Shown here in pieces: positions 46,436 to 60,263 of a DNA stretch of 64,000 nt. Where the stretch lies: NCBI GenBank assembly GCA_018105865.1, contig CM030852.1:8743534-8807533 (forward strand). The letters are read 5' to 3'. A program made the position numbers and the translations under genes. The notes beneath the pieces are model-generated. The model ran no database searches, was not told the DNA's origin, and saw only the letters and a list, made by a program, of their open reading frames with translations. Numbering within the stretch: the stretch's first letter is position 1; the number at the start of each line of letters is the position of its first letter. Origin of the DNA: Metaphire vulgaris. Its lineage: Eukaryota > Annelida > Clitellata > Crassiclitellata > Megascolecidae.

Positions 46436-47344
46436 TCAGCAGCAGTGCATGTACCATTAACTAATGACGGTGTTGTATAAAATCCGCCTATTTAACTGAC
46501 TTCACACTGACGTACTGCCAAGCCCACAGGAAGTGCAACAAGAGACATGAAACTGAATAAGGCTTTGTCTATGGCCTATAGGCCTAATACAAGTGTTAGT
46601 TGATTTATAGACACATAATTTTTCTGTTAACGCGTTTACAGGATCTTTGCAGGCGTACAATGAACCAGCTGTGATGAAACTCTTTGAAATGAAAATAGAC
46701 ACTAGCAGAGCGCTATTGGGTTTCAAGTTATAGTTCAAGTTATTTCAAGTCATATCTACTAATTTTAATACTTTAATGTGCAATAAAAATACAAAAACTA
46801 AAATTTAAACTAAAAATAAAATAGGTAATCAAATGTTTTTAAAAACGTAAAAAAATGGACTCCATAAAATAATAATAATAATAATAATAATAATTTAATA
46901 ATCATCATCATCAAAAATCATCATCATCATCAAAATTGATTAAAAAATTTAAAAAAAGGCCCGCAACATTTCCGGGCCTCTGTGCAGAAAAGTGGAAATG
47001 ACGCCAAAATTAAAAACTGACGACCAGTTTGCTTGTCATTGGTTTAACAAATTAAGGTCACGTTGTCATTTTGGTACTCTCGAAAACTAGTGATGACCTT
47101 TTTCTTGTCGCTCTTTTTCGCACTCAGTACGTCATTTTACACTTTTCTTCGGGAATCCAATAATTTTATAAAATTATAAAATATGGACTAAATAATAATA
47201 ATAATAATAATAAAATTTTTGATCAATTTTAAAAATAATTTTCATCATCATCATTAAATTTTTTTGACATTTTTGGCAAATTTTAACGACAATTTAATAC
47301 TTTTTGACACCTTCACATTTATTTATTTAAAATAATGCATCATT
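46436..47344. other. Low-complexity DNA, no gene recognised
   Basis: From 46850 it holds two similar blocks of ATGGACT...(AAT)n...(CATCAT)n about 330 bases apart. CTTTTTCTTGTCG near 47100 resembles the MITE motif. No supported frame. Confidence 0.5.
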
Positions 47345-47945
47345 TCTTCAATTTCCTGGGGGATAACTGCAAACAAACAGAGCCCCTTTCACACTGTTCA
47401 TTTGGATGCTTTTGATGTCCTTGACACCGGGCCCCCCTTTTACGATGGCAGGCTATTCCAAAGTGTCATTATCGTATTATTGTTAATGATGCATATTCAA
47501 TCATAACCTGGGCCCCCTTCGGACCAACGAGCCCCTGATATCCCGCAGATCTCAATCGTTGACGTGAGATTGTCAGTAGTCTTGCAGAAATTAAAATACA
47601 GTATATCTGACAATGATCCATGTTCTGGATAACTGGCAACAAACAGTTTAGTTATTTTAAATATTCGTTTATTTGAGCTGTCGATGACAGGCTAATCCAA
47701 ACTATTAAAGCAATCGCCACCAGAAACATGAGGTCGTCGCTGGTCACGTGGCGTGTTGACGGAACAACGAGCCCGACTGGACGCAGATCGCAATCGTTGA
47801 CGAAACCTCAGAAGTCTTGATCAACCAGTCGGCACTTTGTTATTCGCAGCCTCTGTAGACAAGTATAGTTTTCGAACGTTGTAGGATCATCCTGAATAAT
47901 CCATAACTATTCGTTTATTTGAGCGTCGATGCATATTTTCACAGA
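47345..47945 (-). mobile_element. Tandem fragments of a CR1-like LINE
   Basis: 47345-47620 and 47625-47840 both match the LINE at 53231-53480, sharing GACAGGCTA-TCCAAAC, GTTGACGGAACAACGAG and CAGATCGCAATCGTTGA. A third scrap is near 47896-47945. C-rich blocks replace expected sequence in the first copy. All are non-coding remnants. Confidence 0.65.
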
Positions 47946-47979
47946 TAGATTTCTTGAAGAGACTACCGAACCTCTAAAT

Positions 47980-49202
47980 CAGACATCGATATGGGTTCGT
48001 TTTTTAAAGCCCAATCCAATCCATCACTATTTAAACCCAATCTACGAAAACAACTGTGTTACTTGACCCAACACAACCCCATCTGGCAAAAGGGGTTTTG
48101 TCACTCCGGTCAGCAATGGTCAACGAATGCACGCCGTTGACGTCAAACAAACGAAAAACTTCAGGCATTGATTCTGAATGTGGTTCTCGAAATCTTGAAG
48201 ACCTGACACCATCACTATTCAAGCGACATTCGGCGATGACTGACATTTGTAAAGGATCAAGATTGACAACAGATAATAAAAGAAGAGGCATTCATTACTG
48301 TTGCGTCTATATTCTTGCCTATACGTTAATCAATCTCCCTGATTTTGTCACTTTCCTGTGGTGAATATTTGAAAGATCGAGGAGAAAATGGAATTCTTGC
48401 TTATTTCTAGGGTCATATTGAACCGAGATTTCACCTGAATCAAAAAAGAAGACATAAACTTGTCATTGTAAGAAGTATTCTCAACGGCAGCTGCGATACA
48501 ACTCGTTCGAGCCCTCGTCCTTTCACGCGTCGACTATTGTAACGGGATTAAGCTCGGTCTTCCTGACCGTCAGCTCGCCCGCCCCCCAGTCGATCCTCAA
48601 CGCCTCAGCCCGGCTGATATTTCGGGTTAGGTGACATGACCACGTGATCTCGCTACTTAGGGACAAGCTACATTGGTTACGGATCCCGGAGCGCATTGCA
48701 TTTAAGCGCTGCTGGTTGACGTAACGGGCATTAAATGATCCTTCTTATCCAGAATACTTAAGCGACCTTGATTCGGAGGACGACTACGAATGACCGACGA
48801 CTCCACCTGCGCTCCAGCAGCCGAGTTCACCTGCATGTCCCTACTCCCGTCGAAGACTGTCAGATTCGCTATTCGAAAATTTTAATTTACTGCAGTTGAA
48901 GTAGATAAAACCTCGGCCCCGTAGGTCATGCAGAAAAATGGATTGATAGTTAAGCAATAGATCTATTTACCCTCTGCGGATGCGAATCTACTGAGGACCC
49001 TGATAGCGGAAACTCTCGCGGATGCGAATCCTCCGCGGATCTATATTTGGCGGATGCGGATTCTCCGCGGTACAGAAATTTCTGGATCCGCATATATCTG
49101 GCTGGGTTGGCTCAAACAGCCATATTGCTTTCGCGGGTTGGATTGGGTCTGGAATATGCTGGGATGGATTGGGTTTTTAAAATGGACACATGTCCATGCC
49201 TG
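47980..49202. mobile_element. Possible hAT element of the (AACCC) family
   Basis: CAGACATCGATATGGGT at 47980 and the inverse-like ACACATGTCCATGCCTG ending at 49202 resemble the ends of the 18780 and 19891 elements, and ACCCAA-type repeats lie inside both. No 8-bp duplication was found, so the bounds are doubtful. Confidence 0.3.
48480..48890 (+). mobile_element. CR1-like LINE fragment
   Basis: Broken plus-strand reading: LVRALVLSRVDYCNGI, GLPDRQL, DKLHWLRIPERIAFK and LRSSSRVHLHVP. This is the same protein region as the minus-strand LINE at 53231. It has several stops and shifts. Confidence 0.75.
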
Positions 49203-49209
49203 GTGTTTC

Positions 49210-49887
49210 GTATTCGAGGTTCATAAATAGATATAGGCCTAATAACATTTGGCTCACTTCCTTTTAACGAGTAAATAAATTCGGTCCAGAAACAAATGGT
49301 GCAATTACAATTTCAGAAACTCCCACGATTTTTCTAACCGATATTCTTACTAATGAGTGATGACTCATCAGCGCCTTAGTTGGCTGTGGTTTTATGATAA
49401 ATCAACATTGAGTTCGCCGAGTTCTTTCGACAAATAAATCTTCAGTGATATTGTATTTTGACTTGCTACAGCTGTTTGAATCGGTGTATGTGTTTCAGGA
49501 AGAATATTGTGTGCAAAAAGAATCGCAGAATGTTCGCTGCGTGAAATCCATCAACCGAAACTACATCGTGATCAACCTTCTAAAGATATCTTTAGGCCTA
49601 CGACAATTAAGTGGTCTTCAATGTAAAAGAGCCAATCTACAGGGTGTCTCTGAAAAAACCAGCAGAAAAACTTTGATTTTCTAAACATTCCTAAATATAT
49701 TTCTATCAAATTTGCCACACTTCTATAGCACCTATTCCCCACCTTTCTGCTTATTTTCATCTCATTTGCATGTAAGATGGCCATATTGTGAGATATCAAG
49801 CCCAAACTTCGATTTTTAATACTCAGTCGCAGCATGACAGACCTAAATATCTAGCTTCACACAAATTTGGTTTCATGTCAATGTTGG
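49210..49887. other. No gene recognised
   Basis: AT-rich with short unsupported frames. CAGGGTGTCTCTGAAAAAACC near 49640 resembles a transposon end but has no partner in the window. Confidence 0.35.
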
Positions 49888-51439
<1,552 letters not shown>

Positions 51440-51518
51440 AATGGCAAGACGCAGAGAAGAATGGAAACAATGGAGTCCTGAACCTGTCCCAGGACAGAGA
51501 ACATGATGATGATGATGG

Positions 51519-51549
<31 letters not shown>

Positions 51550-51553
51550 GGTT

Positions 51554-51588
<35 letters not shown>

Positions 51589-51589
51589 A
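51440..51589 (+). mobile_element. LINE-type 3' tail with (GAT)n
   Basis: GACGCAGAGAAGAATGGAAA resembles the Arg/Trp-rich end of non-LTR proteins. It is followed by (GAT)n at 51503-51589, as at 19651 and 62427 on the other strand. Confidence 0.45.
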
Positions 51590-52325
51590 ATGGATTGACG
51601 ATATTGAACGCCAATATTACTCTCTTTGTAATCATTTACATTATTATTAATGTATGCTTCTATCATATCCTTTGAAAGCTTTTCTACTTAGAACTCAACG
51701 TCATCTGATGCAGTTGATTCTTTTGAGTAAGTCAGGCATTGAATTTAAGACTTTTAACTTTACAGACCGGTGTTAATCGTTCCATATTATTCTGAATAGA
51801 TGCGTGACCTGGGTATTTACATGGTTAGGGTCCATTAGTAAGCAGCTATGTTTTAGAAAAAGAGTATCACTGCACCTGTGAATATGTTTGTGTTGCTATG
51901 CAGTCCATTGCATAAAAAGTAACCAGACATTTCAACCTGTTGCTGCGTCATACTGAAGAAGATGGAAATACCCAGCATGACTAAATTAAAACACACGTTA
52001 TTGCCGTATGACAAGGGGGAGTCGGGAGACCGGGTCCCCCTATTCAGGCCAGGATCAGTCGTGAGATTTGTCTAGTCTGATGAGATTTTTTCGGAGGGAG
52101 GGAGGGGCAGGTGATTGTCAGCAGAATCAATATAGGCGTATCAATATATGCATTACAACGCATAGTCACTCAATGATAAATCACTTTTAAGAGTTTATAA
52201 TATCGGCCAGAGATCAAGGCCTAACGAGAAATTTACGCGAAATTTCTACCGCTCGGGTTTAGCCCAGCCTCCACTGGAGAATCTCCCAACGCTTCCCAAG
52301 CTCCTAGTCGGAATAATTGGGGTGC

Positions 52326-52367
<42 letters not shown>

Positions 52368-53075
52368 GGCCATTAATTAATTAGCACAGCTACACAGGAG
52401 GGAAAGCGATGGTGGCTTGAGATCAGGCCAGTATTCATCACTATGTAATTCTTAATTCTTATTTTTTTTATTGACCAATTTACGGGATAGATATCCCCTA
52501 GGTCAACCTTTTTTCTCAATGAAAATAAAGTTCCAATAAACAATTTATGTCAATGAATTTAGTTAAGTGTTAATTGTTAGTCAAGTTTCTTCTTCTTCTT
52601 TGCTTCATATTGATATATGCTTATTTTGGATGTTAGCCTGAGAAAAATAAAACTATGGTTGATTGTTTAGACCAGTTGTGAGATTCTTGCGTAAACACCA
52701 GAAACATTTTATGTAATGGGTAAGGAAATTGGTAAAAGCTGCCATTAATTCTGCTAATTTGCTCAGCAGTTCAAGATTTCTGTTAGTATTTTGTATGTCT
52801 CGATCAAATCCCTCTCTCTCTTTTCTTTTCCAGGGTTGTCAATCCACAGTGATTTAGCCTTTCCTCATAGGTTAGTTTATGATATCCCTTGATCATCTTG
52901 TTGCTCTGTGTTGCACTCTTTCTAGGGTCTCTATGTCTTTCTTCAGGAATGGAGAAAAATATAGAGACCCAGTTATAATAATTCCGTTTCTCATAAAGGA
53001 ATTTAACTTTAAAAATTTCTTGATCCAGAAGCTTTCAAATCAGTGTTTTGCAATTTCGTCAATTTCACACCCTTT

Positions 53076-53076
<1 letters not shown>
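51590..53076. other. No gene recognised; (CT)n microsatellite
   Basis: (TC)n occupies 52329-52363. The rest is AT-rich without recognised domains. Confidence 0.45.
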
Positions 53077-53150
<74 letters not shown>

Positions 53151-54104
53151 CATGAACTGATTATTGTGGCATATCGTACAAGTACTACTAGGACACCTTA
53201 CAACTAAAAAAACATTATATCATACAACGATCAATGTGCTGGGTAACTACGAACAAAGAGAGCAGTTTTAAGTTCTCGTTTGAATGCTTCTATTGTCTTT
53301 GCCAAAGTTGTTGATGGTGACAGGCTATTCCAAACTTTGGCAGCCGCTACCGGAAACATGCGGTCACCAATGGTAACGTGGCGTGTAGACGGAACAACGA
53401 GAGTAAGACTGGACGCAGATCGCAATCGTTGAAGAGAGTTGATGTCAGAAGTCTTGCAGAAACCAGCCGACAGATACGATGGAGCCAGACCACGAAGACA
53501 CCAATAAGCAAGGATCGCCAATTTGTATTCAATCCGCTGTGGAATACGAAGCCAGTGAAGTTCATAAAGAAGCGGTGTCACGTGATCTGATCTTCTGGCT
53601 TGATAGACAAGACGTGCTGCTGTATTGAGGACAGCCTGAAGTCTGTCAGTAAGTTGCCTTGGTAGCCCAGCCAAGAGCACATTACAATAGTCCAGGCGTG
53701 GCATAACCAGAGACACCACTAAACTCTTTACAACAGAAGGTGAAATTGAGTTCTGAATGCTTCAAATTCTTCTCAGGATTGAGAAGCAGCAGTATGCCGT
53801 TTTCTGAACATGTTTTGTCATGGAGATGTTACAACCGATGTACACACCGAGGTTACGGACACAAGCATCCCTAGCACTGTCTTCCGAACCAACATGGATG
53901 GTGGTAGGTGGGATCTGATATTGACGACGTGTGGTCGAGCACCATAGTATCTCCGTTTTATTGACATAAAGTTGCAGATGATTCGATTTAGTCCAATCAG
54001 CTATCTCACTGATGCAGCAACTCATCTGATTAGTAAGAAGATCCGTATCAGCTGGCTTGCAGACACCATACACCTGTGTGTCGTCCGCATACATAATTAT
54101 GCAA
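53077..54104 (-). mobile_element. CR1-like LINE, 5'-truncated, with reverse-transcriptase YADD
   Basis: The minus strand begins MYADDTQVYGVC at 54094, the catalytic YADD of reverse transcriptase. It continues ADWTKSNHLQLYVNKTEILW, then after a frameshift near 53755 reads MPRLDYCNVLLAGLP, LHWLRIPQRIEYKLAIL, DRMFPVAAAKVWNSLSP and ELKTALF. It ends at TGA-type stop codons near 53231, with a (ATT)n tail at 53077-53150. This order is diagnostic for CR1/Jockey-group elements. It is dead because of truncation and shift. Confidence 0.92.
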
Positions 54105-56109
54105 AATTAGAAGATACATTCGAGAAATTCGCTTACTCCGCCATAGCCGGTGGCAAGCCCTGGTTGAGAAAGGAGGAGCCAAACACACATACAAACAGGA
54201 CAACCCATCGTCTTTTAGACAGACCCCTATAAACAAACCCAACAATAACCGGACATTGTTTTCCCAGAGGGTCCCCACAGGACATCAAAACGCAAAATGC
54301 TATGGCAGATATGATCCCATTTCTGCAATAAATTAATAAAACGAAAATATAAATTTGTACTGGATGCATTCATGTTGCCTGTCATCGCCTATATATGCAT
54401 GCATAAATATTTGTAATTTATGATGTGTATGCATTTCCATTCGATCATGTGAAAGAGCACCTATAGAAAATAAAATACACATATGGCCTTAAGAAAACTG
54501 GCCTTGACCTTTTTGTTTGTCGGGTTTTTTTTACGATGTTCACGGTTCAAAACCCGCAAACCCGCATAGGCCTGCATTATTTCTAGATTTTAGAACATTT
54601 ATAATCTTCTATTGGCTACTAACTATTTTAAATTTATTTCCCAATATCTTGGCGTTCGGATGTCCCGTTACCCAGTTGGCTCCCCATTGTCCGGGGTCCA
54701 GTCCAAGCCTGTTGTAGCATAGACTCTTACACATACAAGCAAATGGGCGTCTTTTCAACAAGCAGCAATAAACAAATTTAAGAACTGGCCAAGAACAGTT
54801 TTCGTGAGGGGGCAGTGAGGACGAAAAACGCAAAATGCTATTGCTCTATAGACGGCATTTTTGAGGATAAATTTTTTAAACTTTTGAAAATTTTATAAAT
54901 TTGTACTGTATGGTTTTTTGCTTGTCAAGAATTTTAGGAAGCGTGATGGCCTTTTTTGTTTCCCAGATTTTTTTCAAAGGAGGCACTTTTTCCGACCCAG
55001 GCGGCAATTTGCCTCGCTACGCCACTGGCCAAGAAGTTGGTATAACAGCTATTGTATGCACAGGCGTTAAGTCTTTATGATCCAGTGGGAGCACATCGTG
55101 ATTGAAAACACACTGTAGTACTTTTTCTGAACCATTTAATTTTAGAACATTGATAATTTCTATTTTGATCTTTGTCATTTTATATTTATTTCTCACATAT
55201 GCTGAGTATAAATGCTATATAAACTCTGAAACGGTGCTTCTAAAAGCTCTCGCATAACGAAGCAAACAAAAGAGACGACTCAGATAACATGTTTTAATTC
55301 ATTCGGATAATATATACCGAGAAAGGTAGTGTGTTTATATATACATATCTATATACAGCATATATATGTACAATGATTTTGATGTACAGTATATTTATGT
55401 GATATCTTTATCCATGTACAGTAATATATATAAAAATAAATATATATATATTTATATATTGACAAAACAACTTTCTATATAACGTCAAAATAAAGTTCTA
55501 AAAGCTGTTTAATTATTTATTACAGTCCTGTATAGTATCACATATCATATCACATATCATATGGTCACCGTTCCGAAAAGGCTGAAGAATATACAAGTGT
55601 AAATCTTACTTAAGACTTCACAGCCTAAGCATTAGTAAGCATGCCCACTGTTTTTGGGACATGTCTTCAACTATAGATGTTTTGTATGTCTAAAAGACAC
55701 TTTGATATCTGACAGAGCATGATATAACGAATCAAAATGAATATATCTGGGAGTTGGGTATATATATATTTCTAGAAAGAAATCTGCACAATGTTGCTCC
55801 AGAAAATTCTGCTCCTGAGTGCAGATAATACTAATCCAATTGCTGGAATGTGAAATCTTCTCCAATCAATCATGACAGTCCTGCAGAACAACATTTCAAT
55901 GATCGCTGTGTTTATCTGTTGGCCACGTAACCCTTAGGCTTGTCTGTACGTTAAAATCACAATGACGCAATTTTAGACGCTAAAAACGATATTTTGTTAC
56001 TTAAAATGACGTTAAATTGCTGTTTGTCAATTTCAAAATGTGGGTCTTTTTAGATTTTATCCCGGACAATTTATGCAAACTCAGTAAATGGCTAACAGTC
56101 AAAAAAAAG
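54105..56109. other. Transposon debris, no gene recognised
   Basis: TTTTTTGCTTGTCAAG at about 54917 and CTACGCCACTGG near 55020 are MITE-like pieces. 55310-55460 is (TA)-rich. No supported frame was found. Confidence 0.45.
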
Positions 56110-56346
56110 AGCGCTTTACATCAAAACATTCATATATGAAAAATAAATAAATGCGTCTTGAGGTTCTTATTAAAGATCATAAAGGTGGCCTTGGTGACAT
56201 ATTCAGGGAGGGAGTTCCAGAGATGCGGGTTCCCTCGACTGGTGGATCTTTTAAGAACTGGCTTTGAAGTCTTGAGCGGAGGAGGGACAGTGACAACAGT
56301 AATCGAGTACTGGAGCGCAGTTGTCTCGCTCATTCGTCATCTTTGA
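56110..56346 (-). mobile_element. CR1-like LINE 3' end fragment
   Basis: The minus strand reads VLKRSTSRGNPHLWNSLPEY and NLKTHLFIF, followed by GTAAAGCGCTC, as in the 44.9-kb copy. Upstream parts are missing. Confidence 0.75.
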
Positions 56347-56459
56347 GGATCCGTATTTTGAGCGAAGAATTTTCCGGACATGTTAGTTGGATCATGGTTT
56401 TTTGCTTGTCAAGCAACATCGCTTAAAAACGATGCGTTCAAGCACCCTAGAGCCAGTGG

Positions 56460-56710
56460 AGTTTTTGTTTCCCAGATTTTTTCAAAGGCGTCACGTGATC
56501 AGGCCATTTACCTCGAAGATCGCCACTCGCTGTAGTGTTGAGGACGGCCTTGCATCCGTTTGAGTTGGCTGTCCGGTAGATCCAACAGGAGAGACCATTG
56601 AAAACAGTCCAGTCTTTTGACAATGAACCATTTAACTGAGGAGAATTTCCATTTTGGGATTTTTTCGAATTTCTCGGATTTTCCGTAGTTCTCACTAGCA
56701 CGCCCGATCA
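56460..56710 (-). mobile_element. CR1-like LINE fragment
   Basis: The minus strand contains LLDLPDSQLKRMQGRPQH and, in another frame, WPDHVTPL. These correspond to the LLYGLP-LQRVQN and DHITPLL blocks of CR1 proteins. The fragment is heavily decayed. Confidence 0.6.
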
Positions 56711-57832
56711 ATGTTATATAAACTGGCTGAAATGAAAGTGATTCGTCCAGGAGGACTCAGCAGAACGATGCTTGGAAAAGGACGATTTCAATGTCCCCTA
56801 TCACGATGTTTTCCGATCAATGAGATGATTCCTCCAACGAGAAACCCATAGGATCTTATCTTGCCATATTGAGTGCAAGTCAGTTCATATAGTCCATTTC
56901 ATAATCTCCATTTTGTTTGAACAATTGTTATAATAGCAACGTCGTCGCATGTACAGTATAGCCCTCTGACGCTAAAACAACTCTTCTAAACCGGTTCTAC
57001 GAACAATTGTTCTAATAAGCTGTTTCGTTAGCATTACATCGTTCTGTAACGCATCGCGATCATATCACTATAAACGGTCTAAACCGTCTACCAATAATCA
57101 ACCAATCAGAACGTAAATCTTAACAGACATACAGAATAACGATTTTAATATGATAGATATAAAATATATTATATATTCAACAGGGGTCGCAGTTTAATTA
57201 AAATAAATTTACTGAAAATGGCGTCAACTATTTTACAAAAAGTAAGGTCTAGAGAAAGTATGTCAACCTACTTTAGATTAATGGCGTAAGCCTCCTGCGT
57301 TGCTGCTTGCATAGTACCCAGAGATCAGCTCCGGAAACCCTATGCTCGTTCGAGCACAGGAGTAGCCTACCTTTGCCTTAACCTTTAATAGATGATCACA
57401 TATTGTTTGCAAGCAATGTGAGGTCAGATAATGACATACTTTTATGCTGCGTTTCGCATGGAATTGAGCAACATCAGATCAACATTTCGTCAATTTTGAT
57501 TAATTCGAGGTGATTTTTAGAGGACAATTTACGCACCTTGGTTACTATGAAGCCTTTTCAAAAGATAAGTCGACTATGAAAACTATTTTGCAGCGATTTT
57601 CAGGATATGCAGAATTTTAGAGTGTAATTCAAACTTTAAATGAGTAAAAAAGAATGGCAGCGTAAAAACCAGTGACGTAGCCAGCTTATGCAAAGTGGGG
57701 TTGTTAACTGGAGGCACTATGCAACTGAACACTAGCTGAAGCCGCGGCCGACTCCCCCCACTACCCCTCATTCAACTAAAAGTCAACTAATTTATATAAA
57801 TTGTATTGGTCATATTTTTTTGAAAATGGGGT
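56711..57832. other. No gene recognised apart from a SINE remnant
   Basis: 57242-57391 is a degraded 3' part of the tRNA-derived SINE (plus strand): GTCTAGAGAAAG...TTTAGATTAATGGCGTAAG...CCTACCTTTGCC. CAGTGACGTAGCCAGC at 57671 is a single hAT-like end without a partner. Confidence 0.5.
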
Positions 57833-57879
<47 letters not shown>

Positions 57880-57892
57880 GTGATGACGATGA
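57833..57892. repeat. (GAT)n microsatellite
   Basis: About 20 units with minor interruptions at the right end. Confidence 0.95.
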
Positions 57893-58070
57893 TAAAACAA
57901 ACTTATTTGATAGAGGATTAAAATATGACGGAAGTTAAATGAATATAATAAGTCTTACCCTTTTTAAATAGGCCTACCGTATTATTCTTAGGGATCCGTA
58001 AGGTTAGTCACCCATAGATTCCCTATAATTACAACCGCACGCCTTACAGTCACCGAGCGATGAACGTTCA

Positions 58071-58076
58071 TTTATT
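58071..58076 (-). promoter_or_regulatory. Polyadenylation signal overlapping the stop codon
   Basis: TAATAAA: the TAA stop (58077-58075) runs into AATAAA. If used, it leaves a 3' UTR of only about 20 bases. A second signal further on cannot be excluded. Confidence 0.4.
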
Positions 58077-58689
58077 AACGTGCAAGTGGTGCATCTCCAA
58101 ACGCCGCAAATACAAGAATTGACTTGCACGCTGTGCACTCTATTGCAATGACACTTCCATAAGGGGCATCGTCTCTAAGTCTACCACATTCTGCGCACTG
58201 CATTTGATTCTCTCCTTGATTGGCCTGCTGACAATGAGTGCAGTCCCACGTGTACAGCGTCTCCACTTCCTCAGCAGCCGCCATTGCTGCAGGAAGAGGA
58301 ACTCCCGAGTCGTCGTCCGACTGAGAGTGACTTTCACCGGGGTCCACCTGTGCAAAACTGCTGAACCTGCCCCATCGACGCATCACCCTCTCGACGACTT
58401 CGCAGAACAATGGAACGTTTGCGTCGCATTCGACAAGTTCTAAGACTAAGTACTCTCCTCCGACCAACGCAATTCCGTGGACGCACTGAGAATGAACCGT
58501 CCAACGACCAACGTCCGTCTCCAGAATAATGGTCTTCAGCGGCGCCGCAACAGACTCGCCCTCGATGGTCAAGGTCAGAAGTCCGTCGACGTCAATCAGG
58601 CGAATCCTCAGGTGTTCGTTCGGACGACCTAAGACCGAGGCAAAATGAGGCTTCAGACGACAGGTGACAATAGTCTCAATAGATGACAT
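58075..58689 (-). CDS. 204-residue protein with a RanBP2-type zinc finger
   Basis: ATG at 58689 (GAAATGT, G at -3) opens MSSIETIVTCRLKP. A reading starting two codons earlier would need a TTG start. Residues 1-110 look like a compact beta-rich domain (LRIRLIDVDGLLTLTIEGE, VGRWTVHSQCVHGIALVGGE). Residues 115-145 are acidic and Ala-rich linker. Near residue 150, WDCTHC...QCAEC has the W-x-C-x2-C-x10-C-x2-C spacing of RanBP2/NZF fingers, which bind ubiquitin or RNA. A further IECTACKS follows. A beta domain plus NZF recalls HOIL-1/SHARPIN-like proteins, but this is only an analogy. Codon use is markedly more GC-rich than its surroundings. It may be a single-exon gene or the last exon of a longer one (TTTGCAG lies just upstream). 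Confidence 0.6.
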   Translation of the reverse strand: MSSIETIVTCRLKPHFASVLGRPNEHLRIRLIDVDGLLTLTIEGESVAAPLKTIILETDVGRWTVHSQCVHGIALVGGEYLVLELVECDANVPLFCEVVERVMRRWGRFSSFAQVDPGESHSQSDDDSGVPLPAAMAAAEEVETLYTWDCTHCQQANQGENQMQCAECGRLRDDAPYGSVIAIECTACKSILVFAAFGDAPLAR

Positions 58690-58695
58690 TTCCAA

Positions 58696-59060
58696 TTTGG
58701 CTGCAAACTCAAAACAGCAAACACGATCATTATGATGCTACCAACGCCTAAATCGTCTCGTAAACATCGGCTGTCAGCTCTGAAATCTTTGAAATATTCA
58801 CTGCCATAACGTTAGTTCTCTCTGCATTGTGATGTGAATTTTGATAGAAGTGTCCATTGATGGAATAATTCTCAAAAAATTTAGCATTACATTACACCTA
58901 ACACGCCCAGCTAAGCATCCCTGATGAATATAAGATGTTATAATGCATCAACTTTATGTCCACTGAAGTCAAAACGATGAGAATACTCGGTTGAGAAGTT
59001 TTTCAAGTTGAGATGACTCTGGACTCTGAACTGGAAAGTCTGTGTTTGAGGATCCATGAG
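58696..59060. other. No gene recognised
   Basis: Upstream region of the zinc-finger gene. No clear TATA box was found in the first 150 bases upstream of its ATG. Confidence 0.4.
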
Positions 59061-59363
59061 AAAATGTTATGAAAATGCATGTCTCGCAGCAAACTGTGCT
59101 GCATGTGTCCACCCGATTTCGACAATTAATTAACGTTCAACTACAAACCAGAGGAAGAAGATCTAAAGGAAGACAGAAAAGACGATGGGTGGACGGATTG
59201 GAAGAGGATCTGTACATGGCAGGACTGAATCTCAACGGTAAAACTGACGGAAGACACCGAATGACTTTGGAAGAAATAGCAAAGGACAGAGAACTTTGGA
59301 GAGATGTCATAGAGAAGTCAATAGCTGGACACAGCTGGAGGACGAAGACCTGACCTGACCTGA
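59061..59363 (+). mobile_element. LINE 3' end with (CTGAC)n tail
   Basis: The frame reads GRRSKGRQKRRWVDGLEEDL, then MTLEEIAKDRELWRDVIEKS and HSWRTKT. This is the Arg-rich W-tail that ends many non-LTR proteins. It runs into CTGACCTGACCTGA. Confidence 0.8.
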
Positions 59364-60083
59364 ATTAACGCTCGAGCTGTTCAGCTCTTTTTTACCCCGA
59401 GACAATGGGCGAAAGCATTTGGCTTGAAGATATCAAAGAAGAAACCTAGCGAAACAAAACGACTAGTATTTGCTGTTTTAGAGTAAAAGTATGCTGTATA
59501 GTGTAAAGTAGAGATTTAAGAACAAGTTGAAAGACAACAGAGATACTGTAGATCTCAGGAACAGACAAATATTAAAATTGTACTGCTTACTGCTTTCTTT
59601 TTCTTCTCATTTTTCTCGCAATCATCGTCTGTCGTTACTGCCGTTTACGAAGCAGGCATATGACACTTTGCTGATCATATTAGTAGACTCTCAGGTAATT
59701 TTTCCCAGAAGGCTTCCTCTTTCGCATACTTTAACCATTCGCTATGCTACAAAAACTATAATATGCTATCTAAAGCTCACATGAATTCCAATATTTGCAA
59801 AATAAAATCCGATTTCAGCGTTTCGAAGCCTTTGACATATGTCCTAAATGTTGCATTCGAAAGAGTCTAAATATTCCGAATTGAAAATCTTAAGACGCAG
59901 AACTACAATCGCGTACTATGGATTCCCCAAAGTGCTGTCGTTATCGCTATTATTATTGACCAATTGGAAATGTACGGCAGATCACCACATGACCAAGGCT
60001 ATATAACAAACCTGACAAAATATTTGCATAATAAAAGACGCACTTGACAAATACTGTAAAGCAGCGGCAAGGACCGGTGTTAG
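59364..60083. other. No gene recognised
   Basis: AT-rich with unsupported short frames. Confidence 0.4.
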
Positions 60084-60263
60084 AAAATAAATCCTCCCTC
60101 AAACAAAATCTCCGCCCGGTGGATTCATTTTAAAATAAAATCGCCAGGGGGCGATTATGTTTTAAATACGGCGATTTTATTTTAAAATAAATCCGCCGGG
60201 CGGAGATTTTGTTTTAAAATAAAACCTCTGGGGGAGACTTCATTTTGAGGGAGACTTTATTTT
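60084..60263. repeat. 180-bp nested palindrome
   Basis: The outer arms AAAATAAATCCTCCCTCAAA and its inverse end at 60263. The inner arms AAAATCTCCGCCCGGTGGAT and TCCGCCGGGCGGAGATTTT surround ATTTTAAAATAAAATCGCC and its inverse. The whole segment can fold on itself. No target duplication was identified. Confidence 0.8.
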
